From an uncultured Clostridia bacterium (lineage in GTDB: Bacteria; Bacillota; Clostridia; Lachnospirales; Lachnospiraceae): a stretch of 64,000 nt of DNA. The notes beneath the pieces are model-generated. The model was not told where the DNA came from. It searched no databases and worked only from the letters and a program-made list of their open reading frames with translations. Of the stretch, positions 48,064-56,849 are shown in pieces (the first letter of the stretch is position 1; each line of letters begins with the position of its first letter). Both the position numbers and the translations under genes were made by a program. The stretch is from assembly GCA_948472945.1 (NCBI GenBank), contig CAOKVX010000002.1, positions 124,001 to 188,000 of the forward strand, written 5' to 3'.

Positions 48064-48102
48064 AAAAGCCAATATATCCATAAAATAGATATATTGGCTT
48101 TT
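48064..48102 (-). terminator. Intrinsic terminator upstream of lexA
   Basis: A perfect 15-base stem (AAAAGCCAATATATC with its complement at 48,088-48,102) and a nine-base loop, with TTTTTGC ending on the minus strand. It would end transcripts from the unknown gene at 48,283-48,696. It directly adjoins the 144-bp repeat. The AAAA/TTTT flanks make it potentially bidirectional. Confidence 0.75.
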
Positions 48103-48104
48103 AA

Positions 48105-48248
48105 GTCAAATACCCCGCAGCAAGCTACGGGGTATGCCTTAGCTTCTTTTTAGCAAGTTCGCCCCAAGGGGCGGGGTATTTGACCCACGCGCAGTCGCCA
48201 ACTGCAAGCAAGCTTGCGATTGGTTCGTTGCGTACGCGGGAATAAATG
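48105..48248. repeat. 144-bp intergenic repeat, copy A
   Basis: Matches copy B at 53,964-54,107 at 142 of 144 bases. The first 80 bases have perfect 14-base inverted ends (GTCAAATACCCCGC and its complement). CGGGGTAT occurs twice inside, so the left ATACCCCG can pair either nearby or at the far end, and GCCCC/GGGGC forms a third option. The last 60 bases have a separate GC-rich fold with GCAAGC/GCTTGC. No ORF. The 326 bases 47,957-48,282 hold this, the terminator and the lexA promoter. Confidence 0.85.
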
Positions 48249-48282
48249 ATTATATCATATAAATTAAATTGTTCCCGAATCG

Positions 48283-48696
48283 TCATCCCAGACAATCTAT
48301 ATTGTTCTGAACCGGATATAACTCATCTTCCGAATAAGCTCCGTTCTTTGCGTGACGTTTTGTTATATCGTTCGGCATTGTAGTAGGGTCTGAGATTTTT
48401 AGACTCATAGTTGACGACATTCCCCGCAGGTTCATTGTTACTACAAGAACTCTTGAACCGTCAGGCTTTACAACAATATCTGATTCAGTCTCACTCTGAC
48501 TATTCTGCTGCGGCTCGGTTTCTGTATCTAACCGCTCCTCTTTTTGCTGTTTCTTATTCTCAATTCTCTCAGTTGGTTTAATGGACATCAAATCATCAAA
48601 ACTTACATTAGTACTTTTCCATGTCTTGCTTTCCGGTTTTTTCATAGTACTAAGATAGTACTCGCTGACACCGTACATCATACCTAATTCCATCAT
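48283..48696 (-). CDS. Hypothetical hydrophilic protein
   Basis: 137 residues, no signal sequence or membrane segment. A short N-terminal motif rich in Met and Tyr (MMELGMMYGVSEYYLSTMKK) is followed by a charged linker with many Gln, Glu and Lys, and a small Val-rich segment (PDGSRVLVVTMNLRGMSSTMSLKISDPT). AGGGGTGG precedes the ATG. It is followed by a repeat and a terminator, so it is probably a single-gene transcript. I do not recognise the family. The composition suggests two short interaction segments joined by a disordered linker. Confidence 0.55.
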   Translation of the reverse strand: MMELGMMYGVSEYYLSTMKKPESKTWKSTNVSFDDLMSIKPTERIENKKQQKEERLDTETEPQQNSQSETESDIVVKPDGSRVLVVTMNLRGMSSTMSLKISDPTTMPNDITKRHAKNGAYSEDELYPVQNNIDCLG

Positions 48697-48910
48697 ATGC
48701 CCACCCCTCTCGCAATGAACAAATATTCCTAAACACGCATCGTCTCTACACCCTGTTTCTCCCTTTCTTTTTTAATCAAACTTCACATATATGACATATA
48801 CATAACTGTAAAATTTGTGTTTTTATTTAATATATATATCGGCATTATCTGCTAAAAACAAAAGCAAAATAATGAATAAACTTCCACTTTATATCCAATA
48901 CTATTACTAA

Positions 48911-48991
48911 TTAAATACCCGCCGCAGAATTGACGCGGCATTACTTAACTTCTTTTTATCAAGTATGTCCATAAAGGCCGGGTAACATTAA
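48911..48991. repeat. Degenerate copy C of the intergenic repeat
   Basis: AAATACCCGCCGCAG, then TTACTTAACTTCTTTTTATC and AAGGCCGGGTAA, follow the order of the first 80 bases of copy A with many changes. GCCGC/GCGGC can pair. It lies in the 334-base divergent spacer 48,697-49,030 between the hypothetical gene and rubrerythrin; the rest of that spacer is AT-rich with no clear promoter seen. Confidence 0.5.
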
Positions 48992-49030
48992 TAAACAGAC
49001 AATATTAATAATTAATTTGGAGGTTTTTAT

Positions 49031-49627
49031 ATGGCAGTATCATTTGCAGAAAGCGAAACAAAAAAAAATCTTATGAGAGCGTTTGCCGGTGAAAGTCAGG
49101 CGAGGAACCGTTACACTTTTGCAGCGGCACAGGCCAAGGAAAATGGATTATATGTTATCGAAGTGCTGTTCCGCTATACAGCAGACCAGGAAAAAGAACA
49201 CGCACAGGTCCTTTACAACCATCTGAAGCAGTCGGCAGGAGAAAATATATCAATCGAGGGAGGATATCCGGTAGATATCTCGGACGACCTTGCAACGCTT
49301 CTAAAAAAGGCTCAGCACAACGAGTATGAGGAACATGACCCTGTATACAAAAAATTTGGAGAAACCGCTCAGCAGGAGGGTTTCATGGAAATTGCATCCT
49401 CTTTCTTTCAGATTGCCGAGATTGAAAAAATACACGGAGACCGCTTCGGTAAAATGGCCGAACATCTCGAAAACGGCACCCTCTTTGTATCCGACGTAAA
49501 AACAAAGTGGATATGCCTTAACTGCGGCAATGTTGTCGACACAGTACAAGCCCCGCTGTCATGCCCTGTTTGTCACCACGATCAGGGATATTTTATAAGA
49601 CTCGAGTTATCCCCTTATGAAAAATAA
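49031..49627 (+). CDS. rbr: Rubrerythrin
   Basis: 198-residue diiron plus rubredoxin protein that reduces hydrogen peroxide in anaerobes. The ferritin-like domain has the ligand segments FAGESQARNRYTF, RYTADQEKEHAQVL, GETAQQEGFMEIASSF and AEIEKIHGDRF. The C-terminal rubredoxin-like site is CLNCGNVVDTVQ with CPVCHHDQGYF, four Cys in all. GGAGG precedes the ATG and a strong terminator follows, so it is a single-gene unit. It would protect the oxygen-sensitive NifJ and hydrogenase. Confidence 0.95.
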   Translation: MAVSFAESETKKNLMRAFAGESQARNRYTFAAAQAKENGLYVIEVLFRYTADQEKEHAQVLYNHLKQSAGENISIEGGYPVDISDDLATLLKKAQHNEYEEHDPVYKKFGETAQQEGFMEIASSFFQIAEIEKIHGDRFGKMAEHLENGTLFVSDVKTKWICLNCGNVVDTVQAPLSCPVCHHDQGYFIRLELSPYEK

Positions 49628-49655
49628 CGCCATGAAACAAACTAAAGACGCACGG

Positions 49656-49695
49656 AAAATGTCCCAAAAGCCATCAAAAGCTTTTGGGACATTTT
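49656..49695 (+). terminator. Terminator after rubrerythrin
   Basis: AAAATGTCCCAAAAGC pairs perfectly with GCTTTTGGGACATTTT around an eight-base loop, ending in TTTTCTTAAT. Starts about 28 bases after the stop. Confidence 0.85.
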
Positions 49696-49857
49696 CTTAA
49701 TATCGCGCATTACTGAAATACAGTACATAAATACTTTATTAAAACTTTCCCGTTCAAACTCTTAAAGATTTATTAAACATTATTTTCAATATATTCATAC
49801 ATAATTTTAATATGCGCATCTTTCTACAAATATTTTCACCATTTCACATATATTTTG

Positions 49858-49866
49858 TGTTATAAT
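49858..49866 (+). promoter_or_regulatory. Extended -10 promoter for pyk and its upstream small ORF
   Basis: TGTTATAAT is a perfect extended -10 element; no good -35 is visible at 17 bases. Transcription would start near 49,873, just ahead of an AAGGAG ribosome site. Confidence 0.5.
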
Positions 49867-49886
49867 GATATACAAAACTTAAGGAG

Positions 49887-50088
49887 ATGACGGCATTGCG
49901 CAAAGGCAGAAATATTTTGTTATGCTTAATGACAGTATTATTTCTTGTTTTATTTATTGGCGACGGCCGGCGGAGTTTTGGCATGGTGGGTTGACAATGG
50001 CGGAACATTTAAGAAAGACGGCATTGAAGACAATAATATAAATAAAAATGAATCCAAAAACAAGGGGGACATAAATGAGAAAAACTAA
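49887..50088 (+). pseudogene. Frameshifted small membrane-protein gene ahead of pyk
   Basis: A ribosome site AAGGAG (49,881) is followed by a frame encoding RKGRNILLCLMTVLFLVLFI, a hydrophobic helix; it begins at a TTG at 49,896 or the ATG at 49,887 and stops at 49,992. A second frame, open from 49,933, continues naturally with LLATAGGVLAWWVDNGGTFK and an Asn/Lys-rich tail, and ends at 50,086-50,088, overlapping the pyk start by 14 bases. A one-base shift in the T-rich stretch near 49,941-49,957 would join them into about a 65-residue single-helix protein. It may be a sequencing error, a real mutation or a programmed slip. I do not recognise the family. Confidence 0.45.
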
Positions 50089-51487
50089 GGTGATATGTAC
50101 AATAGGACCGGCGTGTGAGGACGTGGAAATCCTGTGTGAGATGTGCAGGGCAGGTATGGACGTGGCAAGACTGAATTTTTCACACGGAACACATGATGAA
50201 CACAGGAAAAAGGTAAGTCTTGTCAAAGAAACAAGGGAGAAAATGAAGCTGCCTATAGCCATTATGCTAGATACCAAAGGCCCTGAGTACAGAATCAGGA
50301 CGTTCAAGGATGGGAAAATATTCTTGAACGACGGAGATACCTTTACATTTACGACTGAGGATATTGTGGGCGACAACATCCGCGTGGCGGTCAACTACGA
50401 AAATCTTGTCGAAAACCTTGAAATAGGAGATACTATATTAGTAAATAACGGTCTGGTAATATTTAAGGTCAAGGAACTATGCGGCAGCGACGCCATATGT
50501 GAGGTTGTGGTGGGAGGTTGGCTGTCCGACAAGAAAAGCATGAATTTCCCTAATAAGGTTATGAAAGACTGCTTTCTTAGCGAACAGGACAAAGAAGATT
50601 TACTGTTTGGAATCGAAAACGAGGTTGACTTTGTAGCGGCGTCATTTGTTTCAAATAGACAGAATATAGAGGACATCCGCAGATTTCTTGACGAAAACGG
50701 CGGCGGCGATATTGAAATTATTGCAAAGATTGAGAACCGTGCCGGAGTGGATAATATAGAGGAAATATGTGAGGTTGCCGACGGAATTATGATTGCAAGG
50801 GGCGACCTTGGCGTCGAGATACCGGCTATTGAGGTTCCGTCCATACAAAAATATCTCATAAGCAAATGCCGCCTGCTAGGAAAGCGTGTAATTACTGCAA
50901 CAGAAATGCTCGAGTCGATGATTCATAATCCGAGGCCGACAAGGGCTGAGCTTTCAGACGTAGCGAACGCCGTATACGACGGCACCTCGGCAGTCATGCT
51001 TTCCGGAGAGACAGCCGCCGGCAAATACCCTGCCGCTGCGGTAAAGAGCATGGTAGAAACCGTTGAATTTACTGAGAAAAACATAAATTATGAGAAGCGA
51101 TTCAGGAATTATGAATTTACTATTAAAAACAATCTTGACGCAATTTCACATTCAACTTGTTCTATGGCGATTGACGTCAACGCAAAATGCATAGTAGTTA
51201 ATTCACTTACCGGACATACTTCGCGAATGGTAAGCAGATTCAGATGCCCCGTAGATATAATAGGCATGACTACCTCCGAGGGCGGATGGAGAAAACTGAA
51301 CATGAGCTGGGGAGTGAAGCCTGTATTATGCGAAAAATACGAATCAATGGAAGAAATGTTTGCGAATGATATGAAAAAGGCAAAGGAAGTGTTTCATTTG
51401 AACGAGGGAGATAATGTTGTTCTGACCGGAGGATTGATGGACGGAAATACGGGCAATACCAACATGATAAAGGTGGAAACAATCTGA
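50075..51487 (+). CDS. pyk: Pyruvate kinase
   Basis: Converts phosphoenolpyruvate and ADP to pyruvate and ATP. 470 residues: RKTKVICTIGPACEDVEIL, ARLNFSHGTHDEH, MLDTKGPEYRI (family norm is DTKGPEIR), the K+ and metal site IIAKIENRAGVDNI, the catalytic segment IMIARGDLGVEIP, ATEMLESMIHNPRPTRAE, and VMLSGETAAGKYP. It lacks the extra C-terminal PEP-utiliser-like domain of Bacillus enzymes. GGGGG precedes the ATG, and a terminator follows. Products feed NifJ. Confidence 0.96.
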   Translation: MRKTKVICTIGPACEDVEILCEMCRAGMDVARLNFSHGTHDEHRKKVSLVKETREKMKLPIAIMLDTKGPEYRIRTFKDGKIFLNDGDTFTFTTEDIVGDNIRVAVNYENLVENLEIGDTILVNNGLVIFKVKELCGSDAICEVVVGGWLSDKKSMNFPNKVMKDCFLSEQDKEDLLFGIENEVDFVAASFVSNRQNIEDIRRFLDENGGGDIEIIAKIENRAGVDNIEEICEVADGIMIARGDLGVEIPAIEVPSIQKYLISKCRLLGKRVITATEMLESMIHNPRPTRAELSDVANAVYDGTSAVMLSGETAAGKYPAAAVKSMVETVEFTEKNINYEKRFRNYEFTIKNNLDAISHSTCSMAIDVNAKCIVVNSLTGHTSRMVSRFRCPVDIIGMTTSEGGWRKLNMSWGVKPVLCEKYESMEEMFANDMKKAKEVFHLNEGDNVVLTGGLMDGNTGNTNMIKVETI

Positions 51488-51534
51488 TATCTACCGTCTA
51501 AAAATGTAATGTAACGAATAATAAAAGAGATACG

Positions 51535-51568
51535 AAAAAAGGAGGGGAAATCACCCCCTCCTTTTTTT
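51535..51568 (+). terminator. Terminator after pyk
   Basis: AAAAAAGGAGGGG pairs with CCCCTCCTTTTTTT around a short loop, about 45 bases after the stop. The flanking A-run makes it possibly bidirectional, also serving the convergent symporter gene. Confidence 0.85.
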
Positions 51569-51652
51569 GCGTAAACCAGACGTTTGCAAAACTCCTTAGT
51601 TCCATAATCCAGTTGTGCATTATAGAAATATCATACGCATTAATAGCGATTA

Positions 51653-53155
51653 TCATTCGTCAAATGAACTGTCAACAGCTTTATCAAATATAATAGTAAC
51701 TTCTCTCGACGGCGCATTATCAATCATTGAGACTATAACGCAGAATACAATTCCTGCTATAAATCCTGGAAGCAGCTCATATATTCCCGTTTTCTGAGTT
51801 AGGAATATAAACCACAAAACATCCACCGCCGCACCTGCAAGCACACCTGCAATTGCGCCCTTATATGTAGTGCGTTTCCAGAAAAGTGATAATATGACTA
51901 CCGGGCCAAACGAAGAACCAAAGCCCGCCCATGCATTTTCTACCATATTCATAATAGCCTGTGCACCCTGTCCATGACTGCTTGCTATAAGATACGCAAC
52001 TATCGCCACAACGAGCACAACTCCTCGTCCTACCCATAACATCTCCTTATCGGTAGCCTTTTTTCTAAATACAGGTTTGTAAATATCGCTTGTGAATGAT
52101 GACGACGCAACCAGCAGCTGACTGTCTGCCGTCGACATTGACGCCGCCACAATCGCCGACATTAAAAGCCCTGCGATGAATACAGGGAAAAGCAGCCTTG
52201 CAAGCTCAATAAATACTATCTTCTGCATACCTGTAGGCAAAAGCGCCTCACCAAGCATCATCCTGCCGAAATAAGCCATCAGGAGCGCCGCCCCAAGACT
52301 TAGAACAACCCATACGCTTGCAACTATCGCGGACTTCTTAACCATGCTCGGCTTCTCAATCGACATAAAACGCACAAGTATATGCGGCATACCGAAATAC
52401 CCCAGTCCCCATGTCAGGCCTGAAACTACTTCCTGCCAGCCCGTACCAAATGCATTCATTGAAAAAGCATACTGCGCACCGTCATTGGCGTCAGTGTAAA
52501 CCTGAGACAGGGCCGCCGCATCCGGATTCTGTGTTAATACTATAACTATAGGCACAGCCAACAGCGCAATCAGCATTAATATACCCTGAAAAAAATCCGT
52601 CCAGCAAACGGCCTTATAACCTCCAAGGAACGTATATACTATAATAATAAGCGCAAATACAATCATTGCTATCTGTGCGTCCATTTCAGGAAATACCGTT
52701 GTGATAACCGTGCTTCCCGCAACAAACGCAGATGCGACATACACCGTAAAGCATACTAAAAATATTACCGCACATATAATCTGCAATGTTTTTGTGGTAG
52801 ATGCAAATCTGTTTGAAAGATACTGCGGGAGCGTAATGGAATCACCGGCCGCTTTAGAAAAACATCTAAGCCTCTTCGCCACGAACAGCCAGTTCGCAAT
52901 AGTTCCCAGTGCAAGGCCCACTCCTATCCACATCTTTCCGAATCCAAACGCCATTACACTTCCCGGTAGTCCCATAAGAAGCCAAGCGCTCATGTCCGAT
53001 GCCTGAGCACTCATAGCCGTCACCCAAGGACCCATAGCCCTTCCGCCAAGAAAATATTCCTTTTCACCGCCGCCTTTGCTGCGCAGAAAGAAAAATAATC
53101 CTATAGCAATAACGACTACAAAATACAAAATAAATGCTGCTACTTCAAGATTCAT
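51653..53155 (-). CDS. putP: Sodium/proline symporter (PutP family)
   Basis: 500-residue sodium:solute symporter with about thirteen hydrophobic segments. N-terminal features: EYFLGGRAMGPWVTAMSAQASDMSAWLLMGLPGSVMAFG, and the SSS family segment DFFQGILMLIALLAVP; the Na+ site SAIVAASMSTADSQLLVASSSFTSDIY is well conserved and typical of PutP. The ATG at 53,155 is set by GAGGAG; the upstream open frame lacks a site. Proline specificity is inferred from subfamily resemblance. Single gene. Confidence 0.92.
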   Translation of the reverse strand: MNLEVAAFILYFVVVIAIGLFFFLRSKGGGEKEYFLGGRAMGPWVTAMSAQASDMSAWLLMGLPGSVMAFGFGKMWIGVGLALGTIANWLFVAKRLRCFSKAAGDSITLPQYLSNRFASTTKTLQIICAVIFLVCFTVYVASAFVAGSTVITTVFPEMDAQIAMIVFALIIIVYTFLGGYKAVCWTDFFQGILMLIALLAVPIVIVLTQNPDAAALSQVYTDANDGAQYAFSMNAFGTGWQEVVSGLTWGLGYFGMPHILVRFMSIEKPSMVKKSAIVASVWVVLSLGAALLMAYFGRMMLGEALLPTGMQKIVFIELARLLFPVFIAGLLMSAIVAASMSTADSQLLVASSSFTSDIYKPVFRKKATDKEMLWVGRGVVLVVAIVAYLIASSHGQGAQAIMNMVENAWAGFGSSFGPVVILSLFWKRTTYKGAIAGVLAGAAVDVLWFIFLTQKTGIYELLPGFIAGIVFCVIVSMIDNAPSREVTIIFDKAVDSSFDE

Positions 53156-53234
53156 AATAATCTTCTCTCCTCTCTTATAATCACACATAAACACACAAAT
53201 TATAACATCATCAACACTAAAACACAATATGTTA

Positions 53235-53418
53235 TACCACGGGTCAAAAGTTCATGTGTTTCATGCCGGCATGGAAAAGCATGACTTTTAAACCCGCAAA
53301 ACACCGAAAAGAGGCCATTTTTCAAAGAAAAATGAGCGGATTTGAGGTGTTTTAGAATTGCGAAAGCACAACGTGCGAAGCAATTCACAGGTACCACGGG
53401 TCAAAAGGTCATATGTTT
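53235..53418. repeat. Structured intergenic element, three hairpins (copy 2)
   Basis: Bounded by 27-base direct repeats (53,235-53,261 and 53,392-53,418, 25 identical). Hairpin one: GGGTCAAAAGTTCATG to CATGACTTTTAAACCC (53,241-53,295). Hairpin two: AAAACACC/GGTGTTTT with CATTTTTC/GAAAAATG inside (53,298-53,353). Hairpin three: GAATTGC/GCAATTC with GCAC/GTGC inside (53,355-53,386). The order, GAAAG loops and linkers agree with copy 1 at 1,886-2,095 while the stem sequences differ. Confidence 0.65.
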
Positions 53419-53422
53419 TATG

Positions 53423-53893
53423 TTATAAAATCTGCTCCATTCCAATCCTGTACGGACTAAGCCCCATGCTCTCATAAAATTTTACAGCCCCCGGATTGCA
53501 GCTCCATACATTAAGCGTAACATTATAAAAGCCGTTCTCGCGCGCATACTGCAAAACATACTCGTATATTTCCTTTCCGATATGCCTGCCTCTGACATTT
53601 TCGTCAACACATATGTCGTCGATATATAATGTTTTTATGTCTGTCAGTATATTGCTGTCAACATGCTGCCGGTATATGCAAAACGCATAGCCGAGTACCG
53701 TATTGTTTTCATCAACACAGACAAATACCGGCCGCCTGTCATCATTTATTATATCTGTAAGTTCAGCGTCACTGTACTTTTTCACATCTGCTTTAAACAA
53801 ATCAGGCCTTCCTTTGTGATGTACCGTGAGGACCTGAAAAAGAAGCCTGTCCAACCCTCCAATATCGTCAATTACCGCTCTCCTAATCTCCAT
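53423..53893 (-). CDS. GNAT-family N-acetyltransferase
   Basis: 156 residues with the acetyl-CoA site in DDICVDENVRGRHIGKEIYEYVLQYARENG and the C-terminal motif LNVWSCNPGAVKFYESMGLSPYRIGMEQ. Close in appearance to RimI-like and other GNAT enzymes acting on amino groups; substrate unknown. GGCGGGG precedes the ATG. Single gene next to a large structured spacer. Confidence 0.88.
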   Translation of the reverse strand: MEIRRAVIDDIGGLDRLLFQVLTVHHKGRPDLFKADVKKYSDAELTDIINDDRRPVFVCVDENNTVLGYAFCIYRQHVDSNILTDIKTLYIDDICVDENVRGRHIGKEIYEYVLQYARENGFYNVTLNVWSCNPGAVKFYESMGLSPYRIGMEQIL

Positions 53894-53963
53894 GTTTTAA
53901 CCCCGCCTTTATTAAAAAATAAGGCATGTATCCTTTCTCAATTTTATGTCATTTCATATAAAA

Positions 53964-54107
53964 GTCAAATACCCCGCAGCAAGCTACGGGGTATGCCTTA
54001 GCTTCTTTTTAGCAAGTTCGCCCCAAGGGGCGGGGTATTTGACCCACGCGCAGTCGCCAACTGCAAGCAAGCTTGCGATTGGCTCGTTGCGTACGCGCGA
54101 ATAAATG
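53964..54107. repeat. 144-bp intergenic repeat, copy B
   Basis: Two differences from copy A at 48,105-48,248, both in the last 40 bases. It lies in the 535-base divergent spacer 53,894-54,428 between the acetyltransferase and the PAP2 gene. The spacer otherwise holds the PAP2 promoter and about 150 AT-rich bases (54,108-54,257) in which I see nothing. Confidence 0.85.
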
Positions 54108-54257
54108 TTTTTCACAGGTCTCCTTATATTATGAGAACTTATTTATATGAATTAATAAAAAATATTATATTACACTATTAATACTAAAACAATATTATTT
54201 TGTTTAAATGAATTACTAATCAGTTTCATAAATATCTTTATGATATAGAAACATGAG

Positions 54258-54286
54258 TTGCGTAATTATCACATATTGTGTATAAT
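54258..54286 (+). promoter_or_regulatory. Promoter of the PAP2-pssA(-psd) genes
   Basis: TTGCGT, 17 bases, TATAAT. The predicted leader to the PAP2 ATG is about 135 bases, long enough for leader control, though no known riboswitch was recognised. Confidence 0.55.
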
Positions 54287-54428
54287 AATTAAACATACTA
54301 ATGAAGTGCTATTTAATCCGCATCATTATGAACTACGGCTCTTATACGTTACAATCGCAGATAAAGATGCAGGAATTACTACCGGGCTTTTGTATATAAC
54401 AATAAAGAACGACTAGAATGGAAAGAAA

Positions 54429-55139
54429 ATGAAACCTGAAACACAATTTGGAAAATGGTACCGCAGGCATATTGGGCGTGTCATACCATCCTATGGTGTA
54501 ATTTCGCTTGTATGCTGTTTTATACTTAACAGTGCAATATATACCGGCACACAGATATTGCTGGCCGATGTAAGCAGACATGACTTTACATCAGACATTG
54601 ATAATATGATTCCATTTGTTAAAGAATGGATAATTATATATATAATTTGCTATATATTCTGGGCCGTTAATTATATCCTTATCGTTCAAGAGGGAAAAGA
54701 TGTCTGGTTTCGTTTTGCAGCGTCGGATATGCTTTCACGAGTTATATGCCTTGCATTTTTCATATTTCTTCCGACAACGAATATAAGACCCGAGATAATT
54801 GATTCCGACTTTACAGGCAGGTTAGTACAGTTCATTTATGCTTTAGACAAACCTACCAACCTGTTTCCGTCTATACATTGTCTTGTCAGCTGGTTCTGCT
54901 TCGTCGGAATAAGAAGAAGCCGCAGAATTCCTTTTTGGTATAAATGTTTCTCGTGCGTATTTGCACTATTGGTATGTGCTTCAACGCAGTTTACAAAGCA
55001 GCATTATCTTATTGACGTCTTTGGCGGGCTCTTCCTCGCCGAGATTTGCTATTTGCTGACAACAAATACTGATATATACAAACCTATAATGCGTTTTTTC
55101 ATACGTATTAACGATAAGGTTTTTGGAGGACCCGTTTAA
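54429..55139 (+). CDS. PAP2-superfamily membrane phosphatase or transferase
   Basis: 236 residues with about six hydrophobic segments. The PAP2 signature is split as LFPSIHCLVSWF (motif 2, His) and TKQHYLIDVFGGL (motif 3, His and Asp). A clear motif 1 (KxxxxxxRP) is not seen, as in the PAP2_3 subgroup that includes inositol phosphotransferase-like proteins. Its stop overlaps the pssA start (TAATG). Likely acts on phosphatidic acid or a related phospholipid at the membrane; the exact reaction is unknown. Confidence 0.8.
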   Translation: MKPETQFGKWYRRHIGRVIPSYGVISLVCCFILNSAIYTGTQILLADVSRHDFTSDIDNMIPFVKEWIIIYIICYIFWAVNYILIVQEGKDVWFRFAASDMLSRVICLAFFIFLPTTNIRPEIIDSDFTGRLVQFIYALDKPTNLFPSIHCLVSWFCFVGIRRSRRIPFWYKCFSCVFALLVCASTQFTKQHYLIDVFGGLFLAEICYLLTTNTDIYKPIMRFFIRINDKVFGGPV

Positions 55140-55822
55140 TGATTGGATTTTACAGCTACACAGTTATACTAACCTATTTAAGCCTCGCAATCTCAATGAT
55201 TGGAATAACTCAGGTTGTCGAGGGACATTTCAGAATGGCAATCCTGTGCCTGGCTCTGTCAGGACTGTTAGATATGTTTGACGGAAAAGTAGCCAGAACA
55301 AAAAAGAATAGGACAGACGACGAAAAACTCTTTGGAATACAGATTGATTCACTCTGCGACATGGTATGCTTTGGCGCTTTCCCGGCGTTATTCTGCTATT
55401 ATCTTGGCGTGCGCGGACTGTTAGGCGTTTTCGCCGTATCATATTACTGCATATGCTCGGTGATAAGACTTGCTTTCTTCAACGTGCTTGAGGCAAAAAG
55501 ACAGTCTGTAGAGGGCGGCGCAAATAAATTTTATCACGGTCTCCCAATAACCTCGATGGCAATAATACTTCCTATTTCCTATCTGCTGAACTTTGCGGTA
55601 GACGAAAGCGTATTCAGATGGATATTGTTTGCACTGCTGTTCATTGTCGGAACATTTTTTATTGTCGATATCAAATTAAAGAAACCGTCCAACAAGTTTC
55701 TTGCGATACTGGTTTTAGTGGTTGGAATTGCAGTTATAGTTATTATTACATTTTCCAAAAAATATCATGTGGAACTTCCGCGTTTTATAGAGCGCTCCCT
55801 ATTCCATATGTTTTTTAAATAA
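55139..55822 (+). CDS. pssA: CDP-diacylglycerol--serine O-phosphatidyltransferase
   Basis: 227-residue CDP-alcohol phosphatidyltransferase with seven or so membrane segments. The catalytic motif is LDMFDGKVARTKKNR...FGIQIDSLCDMVCFG, i.e. DG-x2-AR-x12-G-x3-D-x3-D, with a longer middle gap than the usual eight. The IDSLCDMVCFG form and the downstream psd gene favour phosphatidylserine synthase. Translation is coupled to the PAP2 gene. Confidence 0.88.
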   Translation: MIGFYSYTVILTYLSLAISMIGITQVVEGHFRMAILCLALSGLLDMFDGKVARTKKNRTDDEKLFGIQIDSLCDMVCFGAFPALFCYYLGVRGLLGVFAVSYYCICSVIRLAFFNVLEAKRQSVEGGANKFYHGLPITSMAIILPISYLLNFAVDESVFRWILFALLFIVGTFFIVDIKLKKPSNKFLAILVLVVGIAVIVIITFSKKYHVELPRFIERSLFHMFFK

Positions 55823-55950
55823 ACTTATCTATACCAAATATAATATCTATCTGTTTTGTATCATATATATTATTATACTTAATCATTTTATTATATTTAA
55901 ACAATGTATTTTGATGAGCATATTATTAAATCATAAGGAAGGTATATATT

Positions 55951-56814
55951 ATGAAATGCCGTGACCGCTCCGGAAATGAACTTAATGAAAACAATATGCA
56001 GGACAAAGTTCTGTCAGCGCTATATGGAACTAGGGCGGGCAGAGCCCTGTTAAGAGTACTTGTTCAGCCTGCCGTGTCAGCGCTCGCCGGCTTATTCTTA
56101 GACAGCTCCGCTTCAAAATTTCTTATCAATCCGTTCATAAAACGCACCGGTATCGACATGTCAGAATACATTGATACTAACTACCGCTCGTACAATGATT
56201 TTTTTACACGCCGAATTAAAAGCTCATGCCGCGTGGCAGACATGACTCCAAACCATCTTATCTCACCGTGCGACGGAAAACTTACAGTGTTCCCTATCAC
56301 TAACGATTCGATATTTACTATAAAAAATACTGATTATACTCTTGAAAGCCTTCTTAGAAATAAAAAACTTGCCAGACACTACAGGGGAGGTACGCTTCTT
56401 ATGTTCAGACTATGCGTAAACGACCTGCACAGATACCGTTTTATTGACAACGGTATCAAAACTAAAACACATCACATAAAAGGCGTTTTTCACACGGTCA
56501 ATCCTACTGCAGGTGATTACTACCCAATCTACAAAGAAAATACCCGTGAATTCTGCGTGTTAAAGAGTGAAAACTTTGGAAATATTCTTACAATGGAAAT
56601 AGGCGCTTTACTTGTCGGAAGAATTGTCAATTACTCGGCCAAAAAGGAAGTTAAGAGAGGCGAAGAAAAAGGCCGCTTTGAATTCGGCGGTTCAACAATT
56701 ATAATATGCCTTGAAAAAGATACAGCGCTGATAGATGAAGATATTATCGCCAACTCCACAGCAGGCATTGAAACTATTGTGAAGTCTGGCGAAAAACTCG
56801 GTGCTGCAATGTAA
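55951..56814 (+). CDS. psd: Phosphatidylserine decarboxylase proenzyme
   Basis: 287 residues. Converts phosphatidylserine to phosphatidylethanolamine using a pyruvoyl group made by self-cleavage. The motif FEFGGSTIII carries the Gly-Ser cleavage site near residue 248, and ISPCDGKLTVF and VNDLHRYRFIDNG supply the expected Asp and His. GGAAGG precedes the ATG. It is 128 bases after pssA in the same direction; together they make PE, which many but not all Clostridia have. Confidence 0.94.
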   Translation: MKCRDRSGNELNENNMQDKVLSALYGTRAGRALLRVLVQPAVSALAGLFLDSSASKFLINPFIKRTGIDMSEYIDTNYRSYNDFFTRRIKSSCRVADMTPNHLISPCDGKLTVFPITNDSIFTIKNTDYTLESLLRNKKLARHYRGGTLLMFRLCVNDLHRYRFIDNGIKTKTHHIKGVFHTVNPTAGDYYPIYKENTREFCVLKSENFGNILTMEIGALLVGRIVNYSAKKEVKRGEEKGRFEFGGSTIIICLEKDTALIDEDIIANSTAGIETIVKSGEKLGAAM

Positions 56815-56849
56815 TTTAAAAATATGTTATATTATTATAAACACATCTT

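Noticed and set aside
53156-53227. N-terminal extension of putP by 24 codons
   Set aside because: The extension lacks a ribosome site and the family starts at the ATG at 53,155, which has GAGGAG upstream.
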